DNA of 64,000 nt. It comes from Ga0077536 sp943370145 (GTDB lineage: Bacteria > Pseudomonadota > Gammaproteobacteria > Ga0077536). This document shows positions 42,755 to 52,256 of the stretch, piece after piece; the first letter of the stretch is position 1, and each line of letters starts with the position of its first letter. The notes below the pieces were generated by a model. It saw only the letters and a program-made list of their open reading frames with translations. It had not been told where the DNA came from and made no database searches. The stretch spans positions 6,049 through 70,048 of the forward strand of contig CALRPY020000020.1 of NCBI GenBank assembly GCA_943370145.1. Reading direction: 5' to 3'. Position numbers and translations under genes: made by a program.

Positions 42755-43648
42755 TTACAGGTGCTCGACGAACCAGTCGCGCGCGGCGGCGCTCGTTTCG
42801 GCGAACTTCTCGATGTAGGCCGCGTAGTGATCGGCCTTGATCACGACGAGCTTCTTCGGCCCCTGCACCTTGTCGTAACAGGCGAGCGCGATGTCGGTCG
42901 GCGTCGTCGTATCGTAGTCCGAGACAATCATCATCAGCGGCGTCGGGCTGATGTATTCCATGAAGCCCATCACGTCGTATTCCATCATGTACTCGATGGA
43001 ACGCAGCGTGACCCGGTTCTCCCAGGTGCAGTTCGGGTCGCTGTTCACGAAGTGATGGATGAAGTTGTAGGTCGCGGTGCCCGGGAACACGTGCGGTTCG
43101 TTCGGGTCGAGCGAGCACATCTTCATGTAGGCGGAAGGCTCACCCTTCAGGCGGCGCAGGCGATCGTCGTCGAGCATCTTGCGGAAGCCCTCGACCGCCG
43201 TGATCGGCAGGAACTGCTGCAGGTTGTGGTGACCTCGCATGAACGGCACCTGGCTCACCACCGCCTTCACGCGGCGGTCGATCGCGGCGACTGCGCAGAC
43301 GGTGCCGCCGGTATAGCTCGTGCCCCAGATGCCGATGCGCGCCGGGTCGACCTCCGGCTGGAGCTGCGCGTAGCTGATTGCCGTGCGGTAGTCGCGGCGC
43401 TGCCAGGTCGGGTCGATTTCCGAGCGCGGCTCGCCGCCCGAGCTGCCGAGGTTGCGGTTGTCGTAGACCAGCACGGCGAGCCCGGCGGCGGCGAACACCT
43501 CGGCGAACCTGTCGAGGGTCATTTCCTTGGTGCCCGAAAAACCGTGCGCCATCACCACGCAGGGGAACGGCCCCTTGCCCTGGTCCGGCGTGTAGAACCA
43601 GCCGCGCAGCGTCACCCCGTCGGCATTGAATTCGATATCGCGTCGCAT
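42755..43648 (-). CDS. Alpha/beta hydrolase (DLH / Xaa-Pro peptidase-like)
   Basis: 297 residues. Fold motifs: VVMAHGFSGTKEMTLD (oxyanion), LVYDNRNLGSSGGEPR, the nucleophile elbow IGIWGTSYTGGTV, acid VSDYDTTTP and a likely catalytic His in KADHYAAY. Esterase, lactonase or hydrolase activity is likely; the substrate is unknown. The ATG at 43648 has GGGGAG immediately upstream. It is followed on the minus strand by none; the ligase gene lies 62 bp upstream in the same direction, so co-transcription is likely. Confidence 0.88.
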   Translation of the reverse strand: MRRDIEFNADGVTLRGWFYTPDQGKGPFPCVVMAHGFSGTKEMTLDRFAEVFAAAGLAVLVYDNRNLGSSGGEPRSEIDPTWQRRDYRTAISYAQLQPEVDPARIGIWGTSYTGGTVCAVAAIDRRVKAVVSQVPFMRGHHNLQQFLPITAVEGFRKMLDDDRLRRLKGEPSAYMKMCSLDPNEPHVFPGTATYNFIHHFVNSDPNCTWENRVTLRSIEYMMEYDVMGFMEYISPTPLMMIVSDYDTTTPTDIALACYDKVQGPKKLVVIKADHYAAYIEKFAETSAAARDWFVEHL

Positions 43649-43710
43649 GTATCTCCCCTCTGTCGTGTTGTTGGTCTCGCGCCAGCCCGGCACCTGCCGG
43701 GCGATGTGAA

Positions 43711-45291
43711 TCAGTTCGTGGCAACCAGGGCCGCCGCCATCTCGCGCAGCTTCGCCCGCTGGATCTTCGTGCCGTTCGCGCTCTGCGTGGTCGGGAACTC
43801 GGCGACCTCGACGAAACGGCGAGGGATCTTGTAGCCGGCGAGCCGCGCCTTGCACCAGGCACTCAACGCAGCCTCGTCCAGCGCCTGCCCAGCCACCGGC
43901 ACGACGAAGGCGACCGCGACCGGCTCGCGCGCCAGCGTTGCCCCGACCACCTGCGCACCCTGCACCGCCGGGTGTTCCTCCAGCACCGCCTCGATCTCCT
44001 GCGGACTCGTCAGGAAGCCACCGAGGCGCAGCACGTCGCCGATGCGCGTCACATAGCAGAAGCGCCGCGGCCCGTCGAGGTAGCCGAGGTCGCCGGTGCG
44101 GAACCACCCACCCTCGCGGAATGCCTCGCGCGTCGCCTCCGGATTGCCGTAGTACTCGAGCAGGAGGCTCGGGCCCTTGAGCTCGATTTCACCGTGCTCG
44201 CCCGGCGGCAGTTCGCGGCCGGTGTCCGGATCGCAGATGCGCACGGCTGCGGCCGGCGAAATCAGTTCGCCGCCCCCCTTGGCGCGCTCGGCGGGCGGCA
44301 GGTTCCGCGGCTGCAGCGCGTAGAGGGCGTGCACCTCGCTCATGCCGTAGAGGCCGCAGGCGATCACGCCGCGGGACTCGGCGCGCGTGACGAGGTCGTC
44401 AAGCGCGGGATTGAACTTCGCATAGCCGAAGAAGCGCAGGTGCGGGAACGGCTGCTGCTCGTCGCAGGCGTCGAGCAGGCGGTCGAGCATGTCGTCGCCA
44501 CCATTCGCGTGGGTGATGGCTTCCTCGCGCATCACCCGCGCCGCCTCCGCCGCATCGAACAGGGGCAGCATGCGCATCGGTGCGCCGGCCGCCAGTGCCG
44601 CCAGCGCCTGCGTGAAGCCGAACACGCCGCACAGCGGCAGGGCCTGCAGCACGCGCGCGCCCGGTATCTCGAGCTTGAAGCCCCGCGCGACGTCGCGCGC
44701 GTGCTGCACGACACCGGCCTGTGCATGACAGACGAATTTCGGCGCCTTGGTCGTGCCGGAGGTGGTGAAAATCACGCAGCGCGAGGTCGCGGGCGCGGCC
44801 GCCGCATCGTCCTCGCGGTCGGCGAGCAGTTCCCCGTACGGCGTGACGGTCTTGCCGGGAAAGTTGAAGGCAGGCTCGTCGCCGTGTTCGGTATGGACGA
44901 CGACATGCGCCAGCGTCGACAGCGCCGAGGGTTCGACCGCGGCGAGGATGCCGCGGAAATCGATCGCCTTGAAACCCGGCCACAGCACCAGCACGCTGCA
45001 CCCCGCACGGCCCAGGATGTCCTGCACTTCATGCGATCGGAAACGCGTATTGACCGACACCGCAATCGCACCGAGGCGGGCGCAGGCGAAGAAGCACGCC
45101 AGCCAGGCCGGCATGTTCGGCAACCACAGGGCCACCCGATCGCCCGGCTTGACACCGAGCCGGCGCAGGCCCGTTGCGACGCGACGACTCGCGGCGGCGA
45201 GCTCGCCGACCGTCAGCCGCGCCGCGCCGTAGTCGATCGCCGTGCGCTGCTGCGGCAGTGCGTCGATGAAGTCGGTCAGGCTGTCGGCCAT
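43711..45291 (-). CDS. AMP-forming acid:CoA ligase
   Basis: 526 residues of the ANL superfamily, different from the synthetase at 30481. P-loop FTTSGTTKAPKFVCH, YGMSEVHALYA, the hinge region FRTGDLGYLDGPRRFCYVTRIGDVLRLGGF (with a short insertion) and the catalytic lysine in SANGTKIQRAKLREM. N-terminal residues around 50-75 (KPGDRVALWLPNMPAWLACFFACARLGA) match CoA ligases. The substrate is unknown. Probably co-transcribed with the alpha/beta hydrolase downstream; the MgtC-like gene diverges about 110 bp upstream. Confidence 0.9.
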   Translation of the reverse strand: MADSLTDFIDALPQQRTAIDYGAARLTVGELAAASRRVATGLRRLGVKPGDRVALWLPNMPAWLACFFACARLGAIAVSVNTRFRSHEVQDILGRAGCSVLVLWPGFKAIDFRGILAAVEPSALSTLAHVVVHTEHGDEPAFNFPGKTVTPYGELLADREDDAAAAPATSRCVIFTTSGTTKAPKFVCHAQAGVVQHARDVARGFKLEIPGARVLQALPLCGVFGFTQALAALAAGAPMRMLPLFDAAEAARVMREEAITHANGGDDMLDRLLDACDEQQPFPHLRFFGYAKFNPALDDLVTRAESRGVIACGLYGMSEVHALYALQPRNLPPAERAKGGGELISPAAAVRICDPDTGRELPPGEHGEIELKGPSLLLEYYGNPEATREAFREGGWFRTGDLGYLDGPRRFCYVTRIGDVLRLGGFLTSPQEIEAVLEEHPAVQGAQVVGATLAREPVAVAFVVPVAGQALDEAALSAWCKARLAGYKIPRRFVEVAEFPTTQSANGTKIQRAKLREMAAALVATN

Positions 45292-45402
45292 CGCTGCGCG
45301 CTCTCATGCAAGGTCCGCCGACTGTAGCAGTCATCCGCGGACCACCGAAAGACGCCGACGTCCGTGACGGGCGCGCTGACGACCCGGTAGAGTGCCCCTG
45401 CC

Positions 45403-46653
45403 ATGGATGATGCCAACCTCACCACCTTCGCCAGACTGCTGCCGAGCTTCGCCGCGGCGCTGGGCGCGGGGCTGCTGATCGGCATCGAGCGCGAGCGGCG
45501 CAAGGGACGCGGCGCCGACCGCCAGTTCGCCGGCGTGCGGACCTTCACGATGGCGTCGATGATGGGCGGCGTCGCGCAAAGCCTGGCACAACCCTGGCTG
45601 GTGCTGCTCGGCGGCCTGCTGATCCTCGTGCTGAGCGCGATCGGCTATGCCCGCGATCGCTCGGACGACCCCGGCATCACCACCGAACTCGCGCTGTTCG
45701 TCACCTACCTGCTCGGCGTGCTGGCCATCGGTGAGCCGCGTTTCGCGGCGGCGGCGGCAGTGGTCGTCGCAACCCTGCTGTTCGCGCGCCAGGGCCTGCA
45801 TCGTTTCTCGACGGAACTGCTGACCCCCACTGAACTGCGCGACGCACTCCTGCTCGGCGGCGCGGCGCTCGTGGTGCTGCCGATGATTCCCTCGACGCCT
45901 CTCCCCTGGCTCGGCGGCCTCGACCCGCGTCGCTTGTGGGCGCTTGCCGTGCTGTTCATGGCCATCCAGGGCCTGGGGCATGTCGCGTTGCGGGCCTTCG
46001 GTCCGCGCCTGGGCCTGGCCTTCAGCGGATTGATGTCCGGCTTCGTGTCGAGCACTGCGACCACCGGTGCGCTGGGTGCGCGCGCGCGCGAAACCCCCGT
46101 GCTGCTGCCGAGCTGCGTCGCTGGCGCCCTGTTTTCCACCTGCGCCACCGCCCTGCAGCTGATGCTGATCGTGGCCACCATCCACCCTGCGAGCTTTGTC
46201 ATCCTGCGCGCGCCCCTGTTCGCGATGCTGGCGGCGTCGCTGCTGTGCGCCTGGCTCGCCCTGATGCGCCAACGCGAACGGGCCGCCCAGGTGCCGACCG
46301 CGGGCCACGCATTCAACCTGGCGACTTCACTGGGCTTCGCGGCGCTGCTGGCTGGCGTGACCGCGGCGGTCGGGCTCATCGAGCGACATCACGGCCTCGC
46401 CGGCGCGGGCATCGGTATTGCGCTCGCCGGCTTCGCCGACGCGCATTCCGCGACGACCTCGGCGCTGTCGCTGGCCCACAGTGGGGCCATCGCCCCGGCG
46501 GACGCCGGGCGCTGCGTGCTGCTGGCCGTCACCACGAACACCGTCAGCAAAATCCTGTTCGCGTTCGGGGCCGGCGGCGCCCGCTATGGCGTGCCGAGCA
46601 GTGCGGGACTCATCGTCATCACCGGCGCGGCCTGGCTGGCGCTGCTGATCTAG
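45403..46653 (+). CDS. MgtC/SapB-DUF4010 integral membrane protein
   Basis: 416 residues, about eleven hydrophobic helices. An MgtC/SapB-type N-terminus (AAALGAGLLIGIERERRKGRGADRQFAGVRTFTMASMMGG) is fused to a DUF4010 region (GLMSGFVSSTATTGALG, GFADAHSATTSALSLA, NTVSKILFAF). The YchJ-like MgtC part links the family to Mg2+ homeostasis and membrane stress, but transport activity is not established. The methyltransferase gene starts 152 bp downstream. Confidence 0.9.
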   Translation: MDDANLTTFARLLPSFAAALGAGLLIGIERERRKGRGADRQFAGVRTFTMASMMGGVAQSLAQPWLVLLGGLLILVLSAIGYARDRSDDPGITTELALFVTYLLGVLAIGEPRFAAAAAVVVATLLFARQGLHRFSTELLTPTELRDALLLGGAALVVLPMIPSTPLPWLGGLDPRRLWALAVLFMAIQGLGHVALRAFGPRLGLAFSGLMSGFVSSTATTGALGARARETPVLLPSCVAGALFSTCATALQLMLIVATIHPASFVILRAPLFAMLAASLLCAWLALMRQRERAAQVPTAGHAFNLATSLGFAALLAGVTAAVGLIERHHGLAGAGIGIALAGFADAHSATTSALSLAHSGAIAPADAGRCVLLAVTTNTVSKILFAFGAGGARYGVPSSAGLIVITGAAWLALLI

Positions 46654-46706
46654 CGAACCGGACCGGCGCGGCGCCTACCGCGTGCAGGACCCGGCCTACC
46701 CCGCGA

Positions 46707-46726
46707 CGCGCGTGCGTTAACGCGCG
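46707..46726 (+). terminator. GC-rich hairpin after the MgtC/DUF4010 gene
   Basis: CGCGCGT / ACGCGCG stem with a 6-nt loop, with overlapping outer CCCCGCG/CGCGGGG pairing. No U-run follows, so an intrinsic terminator is doubtful; a transcription-slowing or folding role is possible. Confidence 0.3.
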
Positions 46727-46805
46727 GGGAAACCCGCTCACGCCTATCGTGAGTCCATGCGACCCGGGGCCGCTGGCGCCGGGCTCAGCCCCGGGGAGAT
46801 TGCGC

Positions 46806-47621
46806 ATGAACGCGTCGCAGGAACTGGACCAGCTCAAGACCCGCCTGAAGTCGATGTGGATGGCCGGGGATTACGGCCACTTCGCGCGCTACCTGGAACC
46901 GGGCGCACTGGAATTCTTCCGGACCCTCGGCATCACGCCCGGCGAGCGCGTGCTCGATGTTGGCTGCGGTGCGGGTCAGCTGTCGCTGCCCGCGGCGCGC
47001 GCGGGCGCCGAGGTCACTGGCGTCGACATCGCGTCCAACCTCATCGAACAGGCGCGGGCACGCGCGGTGGAGGCCGGGCAAGCGATACGCTTCGACGAGG
47101 GGGACGCCGAAGATCTGCCTTACGCCGATGACAGTTTCGATCTCGTCTTCAGTCTGATCGGCGCGATGTTCGCGCCGCGGCCAGAGCGGGTGACGGCGGA
47201 ACTGCTGCGCGTATGCAGGCCCGGTGGACGCATCGTGATGGGCAACTGGACGCCCGGCGGCTTCATCGGCCAGATGTTCCGCATCAACGCCCGCCACGTG
47301 CCGCCGCCGCCCGGCATGACGCCGCCGGTATCCTGGGGCGACGAGGACAGGGTGCGCGAGCGCTTCGGTGAGCGGGTCATCGGGCTCAGGCTCGCACGAC
47401 GCATGTACCCGGTCGAATACCCGTTCCCGCCCGCGCGGGTGGTCGAATTCTTCCGCGAATACTACGGACCGACCAACCGCGCGTTCGCCGCGCTGTCCGC
47501 GGACGGACAGGCGGCCCTGAGGGCCGAACTCGAAGCGCACTGGACGGCCCACAACGAAGCGGGCGCGGGCCGCACCGCGGTCGCGGCCGAGTATCTCGAG
47601 GTAGTGGCGCGGCGCGCCTGA
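46806..47621 (+). CDS. Class I SAM-dependent methyltransferase
   Basis: 271 residues, Rossmann-type. Motif I VLDVGCGAGQLSLPAARAGAEVTGVDIA, post-I DEGDAEDLPYADDSFDLVFSLIGAMF, and LLRVCRPGGRIVMGNWTPGGF. The sequence resembles ubiE/phospholipid or small-molecule methyltransferases; the substrate is unknown. The ATG at 46806 with GGGGAG upstream is the clear start. It converges with the GldA-F-G operon. Confidence 0.9.
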   Translation: MNASQELDQLKTRLKSMWMAGDYGHFARYLEPGALEFFRTLGITPGERVLDVGCGAGQLSLPAARAGAEVTGVDIASNLIEQARARAVEAGQAIRFDEGDAEDLPYADDSFDLVFSLIGAMFAPRPERVTAELLRVCRPGGRIVMGNWTPGGFIGQMFRINARHVPPPPGMTPPVSWGDEDRVRERFGERVIGLRLARRMYPVEYPFPPARVVEFFREYYGPTNRAFAALSADGQAALRAELEAHWTAHNEAGAGRTAVAAEYLEVVARRA

Positions 47622-47662
47622 ACCAACGACCCGCGACGCAGGGCGCGCCCTGCCCCGGCGGA

Positions 47663-48247
47663 TCAGCGCACCGTCGGGCCCGGCGTGACGGCGGCCCCGG
47701 CGCGCAGCGTATCGGCCAGCGCCTGCCACTCGTCCGGCACGAAATTCGACATCAGGTAGACCACTGGACGACCCTCGATGCGCATGTAGCGCAGCGCGCC
47801 GTCGGGCGTGGCGCCGCCGAAGGCGAGCCGGAGCGGCGGTTGGCCGGCCGCGGCCAGCTCGACCGCGTGCGTAGGCTGATCGAGCCCGTAGTCGGCGGCC
47901 CGCGAATCCAGGCCGGGCTCGCGCAGCACGCGCACCGGGCGCGCCGTGTGCAGGATCTTCAGGGCCAGCTCGAGCTGCTGCGCGGCCGCGGCCGGCAGCA
48001 CGGCGTCCATGACCACCCAGTCACGGCCGCGGCGGGTGAGCTCCCATGCCTGCCCCGCGGCCACGAGCCGCACGCTGCCGATCGCGCCCGGCTGCTGCGC
48101 CAGCACGCCGGCGGCCTCGAAGGCGACGAACTGCGCCTGGCGCGGGCGCGCGCCGGTGATGACCATGATCACGAGGTAGGCCAGCGCGCACAGCACGCAC
48201 AGTCGCACCAGCAGGCGGCGGAAGGAAGGCGTCACCGGCGTCGCCAC
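47663..48247 (-). CDS. DUF4340-like membrane-anchored protein
   Basis: 194 residues: one N-terminal helix (RLLVRLCVLCALAYLVIMVITG) then an exported domain (VAAGQAWELTRRGRDWVVMDAVLPAAAAQQLELALKILHTA, LRYMRIEGRPVVYLMSNFVPDEWQALADTLR). This resembles DUF4340 proteins found next to GldG-like genes. The GTG start at 48247 overlaps the end of the GldG gene by 16 bp. Last of the five-gene minus-strand run; function unknown. Confidence 0.8.
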   Translation of the reverse strand: MATPVTPSFRRLLVRLCVLCALAYLVIMVITGARPRQAQFVAFEAAGVLAQQPGAIGSVRLVAAGQAWELTRRGRDWVVMDAVLPAAAAQQLELALKILHTARPVRVLREPGLDSRAADYGLDQPTHAVELAAAGQPPLRLAFGGATPDGALRYMRIEGRPVVYLMSNFVPDEWQALADTLRAGAAVTPGPTVR

Positions 48248-49719
48248 CAGACCAGCACGCCGAGCCCCACGGCAAGTCCGGGCAGCAGCAGCACGAGCAG
48301 CAGGTACAGGGCACTCAGTTGTGCCTCGGTGATCATCACCAGCAGCGTCGCCGGCACGTGCGGCGCCGTCGCGACCAGCGCTTCCTCGCGCACCAGCCAG
48401 CGCGCCATGGCGAGCGCGAGGTCGCTGTTCGCCATGTAGGGATAGTGCGGATTGGCGAGGAAATCCGCGTCACCCGCCACCAGCGCGCGGAACGCCGTCG
48501 GCGAGCCGTCCAGCCGCCCCTCGCTCGCGACCGCGAGCAACTGGCTGGCAGGCGGCGCGACGTGCGCACCGGTCGAGGACGAATGCAGGACCGACGCCCC
48601 GCTGCTGCGCACCAGCGGCGTCACCGTCGCAGTGGTGGATGCGGCGATCGACAGCGGGCGCACCCCCGGGAAGAACGTATAGGCGACGCGCTCGGTGACC
48701 GGGTGCGGGTCGTAGCCGGTGACCGCCACCGTCTGCGCATCGGTGCCGTAGTGGCTGACGTCGTCGACGACGACCGCATCGAGGAGTTCCACGCCCAGTG
48801 CCGAGAGCAACGCGGCAAGCCCCGGATCGGGCGTGAAGCCGACGTCCAGCAGCAGCAGCGCGGCGCCGCCGCCGACGAGATAACGCCGCAGGGCGCCGCT
48901 CTCCGCCGGCGCCCAGGGCTCGCGCGGCCCAGCCGCGACCACCGCCGCGCAGTCGGCCGGCACGCCGCCGCCCTGCGCCAGCGAGATGCGCCGGACGTCG
49001 TAGCCCAGGCCTTCCAGCGAGCGTCGCCAGCGCCCGATGCCGCGCTCGGTGGTCTCGATCACCATTGAATTCGCGTCGTCGTGATCATGTCCGCCGACGC
49101 TTTCGACCTCGTTCCTGAATTCCCTGTTGTCGACCGGCAGCTCGTGGTGGCCTTCGACGAAACACAGCGTCACCCGGCGCTCGCGCAGTGCGCGCTGGAT
49201 GCCGATCGCGAATTCGCGTTCATCCGTGCTGTGCACGAGCACGCGCCGCCCCGCCGCCTCGATCAACGCGGCGTTGTAGAGCTTGATGCCGGCGGTGCGG
49301 GCCAGGCTCGGCTGCTTGTCCGGATCGACGCCGCTGACGTCGAGCAGGGGGTTCTCGCCGGCCATCAGCTCGAGCATGTCGAGCGCGCGCCGCGCATTGG
49401 GATCCGTGCCCTGGTAGTAGTAGGTGACGCGCACCGGATGCTCGAGCCTGCGCGCGACCTCCAGGGCCTGCGGCGCCGGCGTGTAGACCCGTTCGCGGGT
49501 CAGGTCGACCTGCACATCGTGCAGGCTCAGCGCCGCGATGGCGAGTGCCGCCACCGCGCAGCCGCCGGCCACGGCCAGGGCCGACCGCCAGCGACGGCGC
49601 AGCAGCGTACCCGGTGTCGCGAGCGGCAGGCGCATGCCCCAGGCGAACAGGATTGCCACCGCGAGCAGCCAGCCCGCGGCCCACGCGAGTTCGTGCAGGT
49701 CGACGGCGTGGTGATGCAT
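48232..49719 (-). CDS. GldG-like ABC-exporter auxiliary protein
   Basis: 495 residues. Two helices near the N-terminus (LLAVAILFAWGM and ALAVAGGCAVAALAIAALSL), then a large extracytoplasmic domain with the GldG/ABC_transp_aux order (DVQVDLTRERVYTPAPQALEVARRLEHPVRVTYYY; RRVTLCFVEGHHE) and a helix at the C-terminus (LYLLLVLLLPGLAVGLGVLVWW). In gliding bacteria GldA-GldF-GldG form an ABC exporter; in gammaproteobacteria its cargo is unknown. The start overlaps the permease stop region closely (1-bp gap). Confidence 0.85.
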   Translation of the reverse strand: MHHHAVDLHELAWAAGWLLAVAILFAWGMRLPLATPGTLLRRRWRSALAVAGGCAVAALAIAALSLHDVQVDLTRERVYTPAPQALEVARRLEHPVRVTYYYQGTDPNARRALDMLELMAGENPLLDVSGVDPDKQPSLARTAGIKLYNAALIEAAGRRVLVHSTDEREFAIGIQRALRERRVTLCFVEGHHELPVDNREFRNEVESVGGHDHDDANSMVIETTERGIGRWRRSLEGLGYDVRRISLAQGGGVPADCAAVVAAGPREPWAPAESGALRRYLVGGGAALLLLDVGFTPDPGLAALLSALGVELLDAVVVDDVSHYGTDAQTVAVTGYDPHPVTERVAYTFFPGVRPLSIAASTTATVTPLVRSSGASVLHSSSTGAHVAPPASQLLAVASEGRLDGSPTAFRALVAGDADFLANPHYPYMANSDLALAMARWLVREEALVATAPHVPATLLVMITEAQLSALYLLLVLLLPGLAVGLGVLVWWRRR

Positions 49720-49720
49720 G

Positions 49721-50422
49721 TCAGCGGCGGGCCAGCGCCCGCACGGCGAGGAACAGGCCGAGCAGGGTCACCGTGACGAAGAAGCCCGCGTCGGACAGGT
49801 ACAGCGCACCGGTCGCAAAGGGCGTGAAGCGGGCGAGCAGCGAGCACTGCAGGACGATTTCGTCCCACGGCTGCGGCAGCACCGCGGCCAGTGAATCGAG
49901 CAGCCACAGGAGCAGCGACAGCCCGATCGCGAGGGTTGCCGCAACGACCTGGTTCGCGGTCAGCGCGGACAGCGCGAGGCCGATCGCGGAGAGCAGCGAG
50001 GCAAGCAGCAGCAGTCCGAGGTAGCCGCTGTAAATCGGCCCCCAGTCGGGCTTGCCGAACCAGGCCAGCACCGCCGGGTAGACCAGGGTCGGTGCGAGCA
50101 TCACCGCCACCAGGGCCATGCTGGCGACGAACTTGGCCAGCACGATGTCGCCCTCGCGCGCAGGCGTCGCGAGCAGCAGTTCGAGCGTGCCGTGCCGCCG
50201 CTCCTCGGCGAGCAGGCGCATGGTGATCAGCGGGACGAAGAGCAGCAGCAGCACCGCCGCCTGGAACATGATGCGCACCAGCGCGGCGCTGCGCGTCATC
50301 GCGAGATTGGTGACGAAGGCATAACCCATGACGAGCAGGAAGACCGCAATCAGCACGTAGGCGATCGGCTGCACGAACAGCGCGCGCAGTTCCTTGCCGA
50401 GCAGGGGAAGAAAGCCGGCCAT
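49721..50422 (-). CDS. GldF-like ABC-2 permease
   Basis: 233 residues with six predicted helices, the ABC-2 permease size. The N-terminal LLGKELRALFVQPIAYVLIAVFLLVMGYAF and the MRLLAEERRHGTLELLLATPAREGDIVLAKF block (the ABC-2 consensus) identify it. It should pair with the ATPase encoded 8 bp upstream. Downstream, GldG starts 1 bp after its stop. Confidence 0.92.
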   Translation of the reverse strand: MAGFLPLLGKELRALFVQPIAYVLIAVFLLVMGYAFVTNLAMTRSAALVRIMFQAAVLLLLFVPLITMRLLAEERRHGTLELLLATPAREGDIVLAKFVASMALVAVMLAPTLVYPAVLAWFGKPDWGPIYSGYLGLLLLASLLSAIGLALSALTANQVVAATLAIGLSLLLWLLDSLAAVLPQPWDEIVLQCSLLARFTPFATGALYLSDAGFFVTVTLLGLFLAVRALARR

Positions 50423-50430
50423 CAGGTCGT

Positions 50431-51171
50431 TCAGTGCCGGGCCGGCGCGGTCATGGCCAGGAAGCGCTGCTCCAGCGCGCCCGGGCTGCCGGCATCGATC
50501 GCCACGCTGCCGAGCAGCCGGCCGTGCTGCAGGATCAGCGCGCGCGTCGCGACGCGCTCGATCTCCGTCAGCACGTGGGAAGTCACGAGCACCGCATGCC
50601 GGCCCGCCAGATCCGCGATCAGTTCGCGCAGCTCGATGATTTGCCAGGGGTCGAGGCCGTTCGTCGGTTCGTCCAGGATCAGCACCGGCGGGTCGCCGAT
50701 GAGTCCGAGCGCGAGCGCCACGCGCTGGCGGTAGCCACGCGACAGGTTGCCGACCAGCGAACGCCGCACCGCCGAGAGCCTGAGCCGATCGCAGATGCGG
50801 TCGCGCTCGACGGCGATGACGCCGCGCGCGAGGCCCTTCAGGCGGCCGTAGAAGCGCAGCGTTTCGTCGACGGTGAGATGCGGATAGAGCGTCGGATCTT
50901 CCGGCACGAAGCCGAGGCGCTGCCGCGCCGCGGCGCCGTCGCGCTGGACGTCGAAACCGCAGATGGCGGCGCTGCCAGCCGCCGGCGCAAGGTAGCCGGT
51001 GAGGAGGCGCAGGCAGGTGCTCTTGCCGGCACCGTTCGGGCCGAGCATGCCGAGCACTTCGCCACGCGCGAGGGTGAAGGAAACGTCGTCGAGAACGCGC
51101 CGCCGGCCATAGTCATAACTGAGGCCGGCGGCGTGGATGAGCGGCGACTCGCCAGGAGAGGAACCGGACAC
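50431..51171 (-). CDS. GldA-like ABC transporter ATPase
   Basis: 246 residues. Walker A MLGPNGAGKSTCLRLL, signature LSRGYRQRVALALGL, Walker B PVLILDEPTNGLDPWQ. The LSRGYRQR form of the signature is typical of ABC-2/GldA ATPases. The GTG at 51171 is the start; a clear Shine-Dalgarno is not seen. It lies 15 bp after the lactonase-like gene, so the two appear to share a transcript. Confidence 0.93.
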   Translation of the reverse strand: MSGSSPGESPLIHAAGLSYDYGRRRVLDDVSFTLARGEVLGMLGPNGAGKSTCLRLLTGYLAPAAGSAAICGFDVQRDGAAARQRLGFVPEDPTLYPHLTVDETLRFYGRLKGLARGVIAVERDRICDRLRLSAVRRSLVGNLSRGYRQRVALALGLIGDPPVLILDEPTNGLDPWQIIELRELIADLAGRHAVLVTSHVLTEIERVATRALILQHGRLLGSVAIDAGSPGALEQRFLAMTAPARH

Positions 51172-51186
51172 GGGGCGGGAGGCGCC

Positions 51187-52080
51187 CTATTCGTAGTATT
51201 CCGGCGCCCTCTTCAGGGATTTCCACGCGTCCGGATCGTGCGAGGTGAAGTAGCTCGCGTTCTCCGTTGCAATCATGCGCCGGATCCAGTCGTAGCCCTT
51301 GATGATGCCGGTCGCGTCATAGGCGAGCGCGATGTTCGGGACCAGGTTCTTCTCGACGTTGTCACGGAAATACGCGGCGTCGCTGGTCAGGATGACCGGC
51401 CCAGTCTTCGGCAGGCGCACCGTCAGCATCTGCGTGCCCTTGGTGTGGCCGGGCGAGCGGTGGATGACGAGACTGCCGTCGCCGAAGAGATCGAGGTCGC
51501 CGGTGATGCGCAGCATGTCAATGGAATTCGGCTTGCTGACGCCGACACCGGAGCGCAGCACCGAGATGTCGTCCGGAATGTAGCCGGCGGCGAAGGGCTC
51601 GTCGGGAAACATCGCGAAGTGGAGTTCGTCGTCCTGGATGACGATCGTGGAGTTCGGGAACTTGCCGACGTTGCCGCCGTGGTCGAGGTGCATGTGGCTG
51701 ACGACGACGTACTTGATGTCCTTGGTGGTCAGCCCGATTTTGGCGAGCTGCGCGTCCATCGCGTCGTCCTTGGTCATCTTCGGCTCGAAGACCTGCGCGA
51801 GCTTGCCCCAGTAGCCGGTATCCGCGATGACCTTGTCGTTGTTGCCGGTGTCGAAAATCACGTTGCCCTTCGGATGCTTGATCACGAAGAAGCCAATCGG
51901 GATCTCGATCTTCGGTTCCATCGGCGCGAAGTTCTGCAGGAAGCCCTTGCCGATCATCATCGTGCCGGAGCTGAACAGGTACAGCTGCATGCCGGCCGGC
52001 GATTCGGCGCGCACCGGGCCTGCACCCACCAGGCCGGCCAGGGCGAGCCCGGCCAGGGCGGAATAGAAACGCTTCATCAT
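51187..52080 (-). CDS. Exported N-acyl-homoserine-lactonase-like metallo-beta-lactamase fold protein
   Basis: 297 residues. A signal peptide (KRFYSALAGLALAGLVGAGPVRA) precedes an MBL fold with the dinuclear zinc motif SHMHLDHGGN, the SDAAYF aspartate and SPGHTKGT histidine. This set, and the VIFDTGNND start of the domain, match the AHL-lactonase (AiiA/AttM) group. If correct it would degrade quorum-sensing lactones in the periplasm, but relatives act on other lactones. Starts at 52080 and 52077 are both possible (ATGATG), with AGAGGGGG before them. It is the first gene of the minus-strand exporter operon and is divergent from the efflux pair. Confidence 0.85.
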   Translation of the reverse strand: MMKRFYSALAGLALAGLVGAGPVRAESPAGMQLYLFSSGTMMIGKGFLQNFAPMEPKIEIPIGFFVIKHPKGNVIFDTGNNDKVIADTGYWGKLAQVFEPKMTKDDAMDAQLAKIGLTTKDIKYVVVSHMHLDHGGNVGKFPNSTIVIQDDELHFAMFPDEPFAAGYIPDDISVLRSGVGVSKPNSIDMLRITGDLDLFGDGSLVIHRSPGHTKGTQMLTVRLPKTGPVILTSDAAYFRDNVEKNLVPNIALAYDATGIIKGYDWIRRMIATENASYFTSHDPDAWKSLKRAPEYYE

Positions 52081-52256
52081 GCCCCCTCTGAAATGGTCTT
52101 TTGGTATCCGTCGCCCGCACGACGACTGCGCCATTATGGCGTCAAAGCGCCCGCGCGGACAGGTCCGGCTCCCGTGGCGGGCGTCGTGGCGTGTACCATT
52201 TGACGCGGAATCCGGGAGACGGCGGTGAGCCGTTCCCTTTGAACGAGGGGTCGCTG

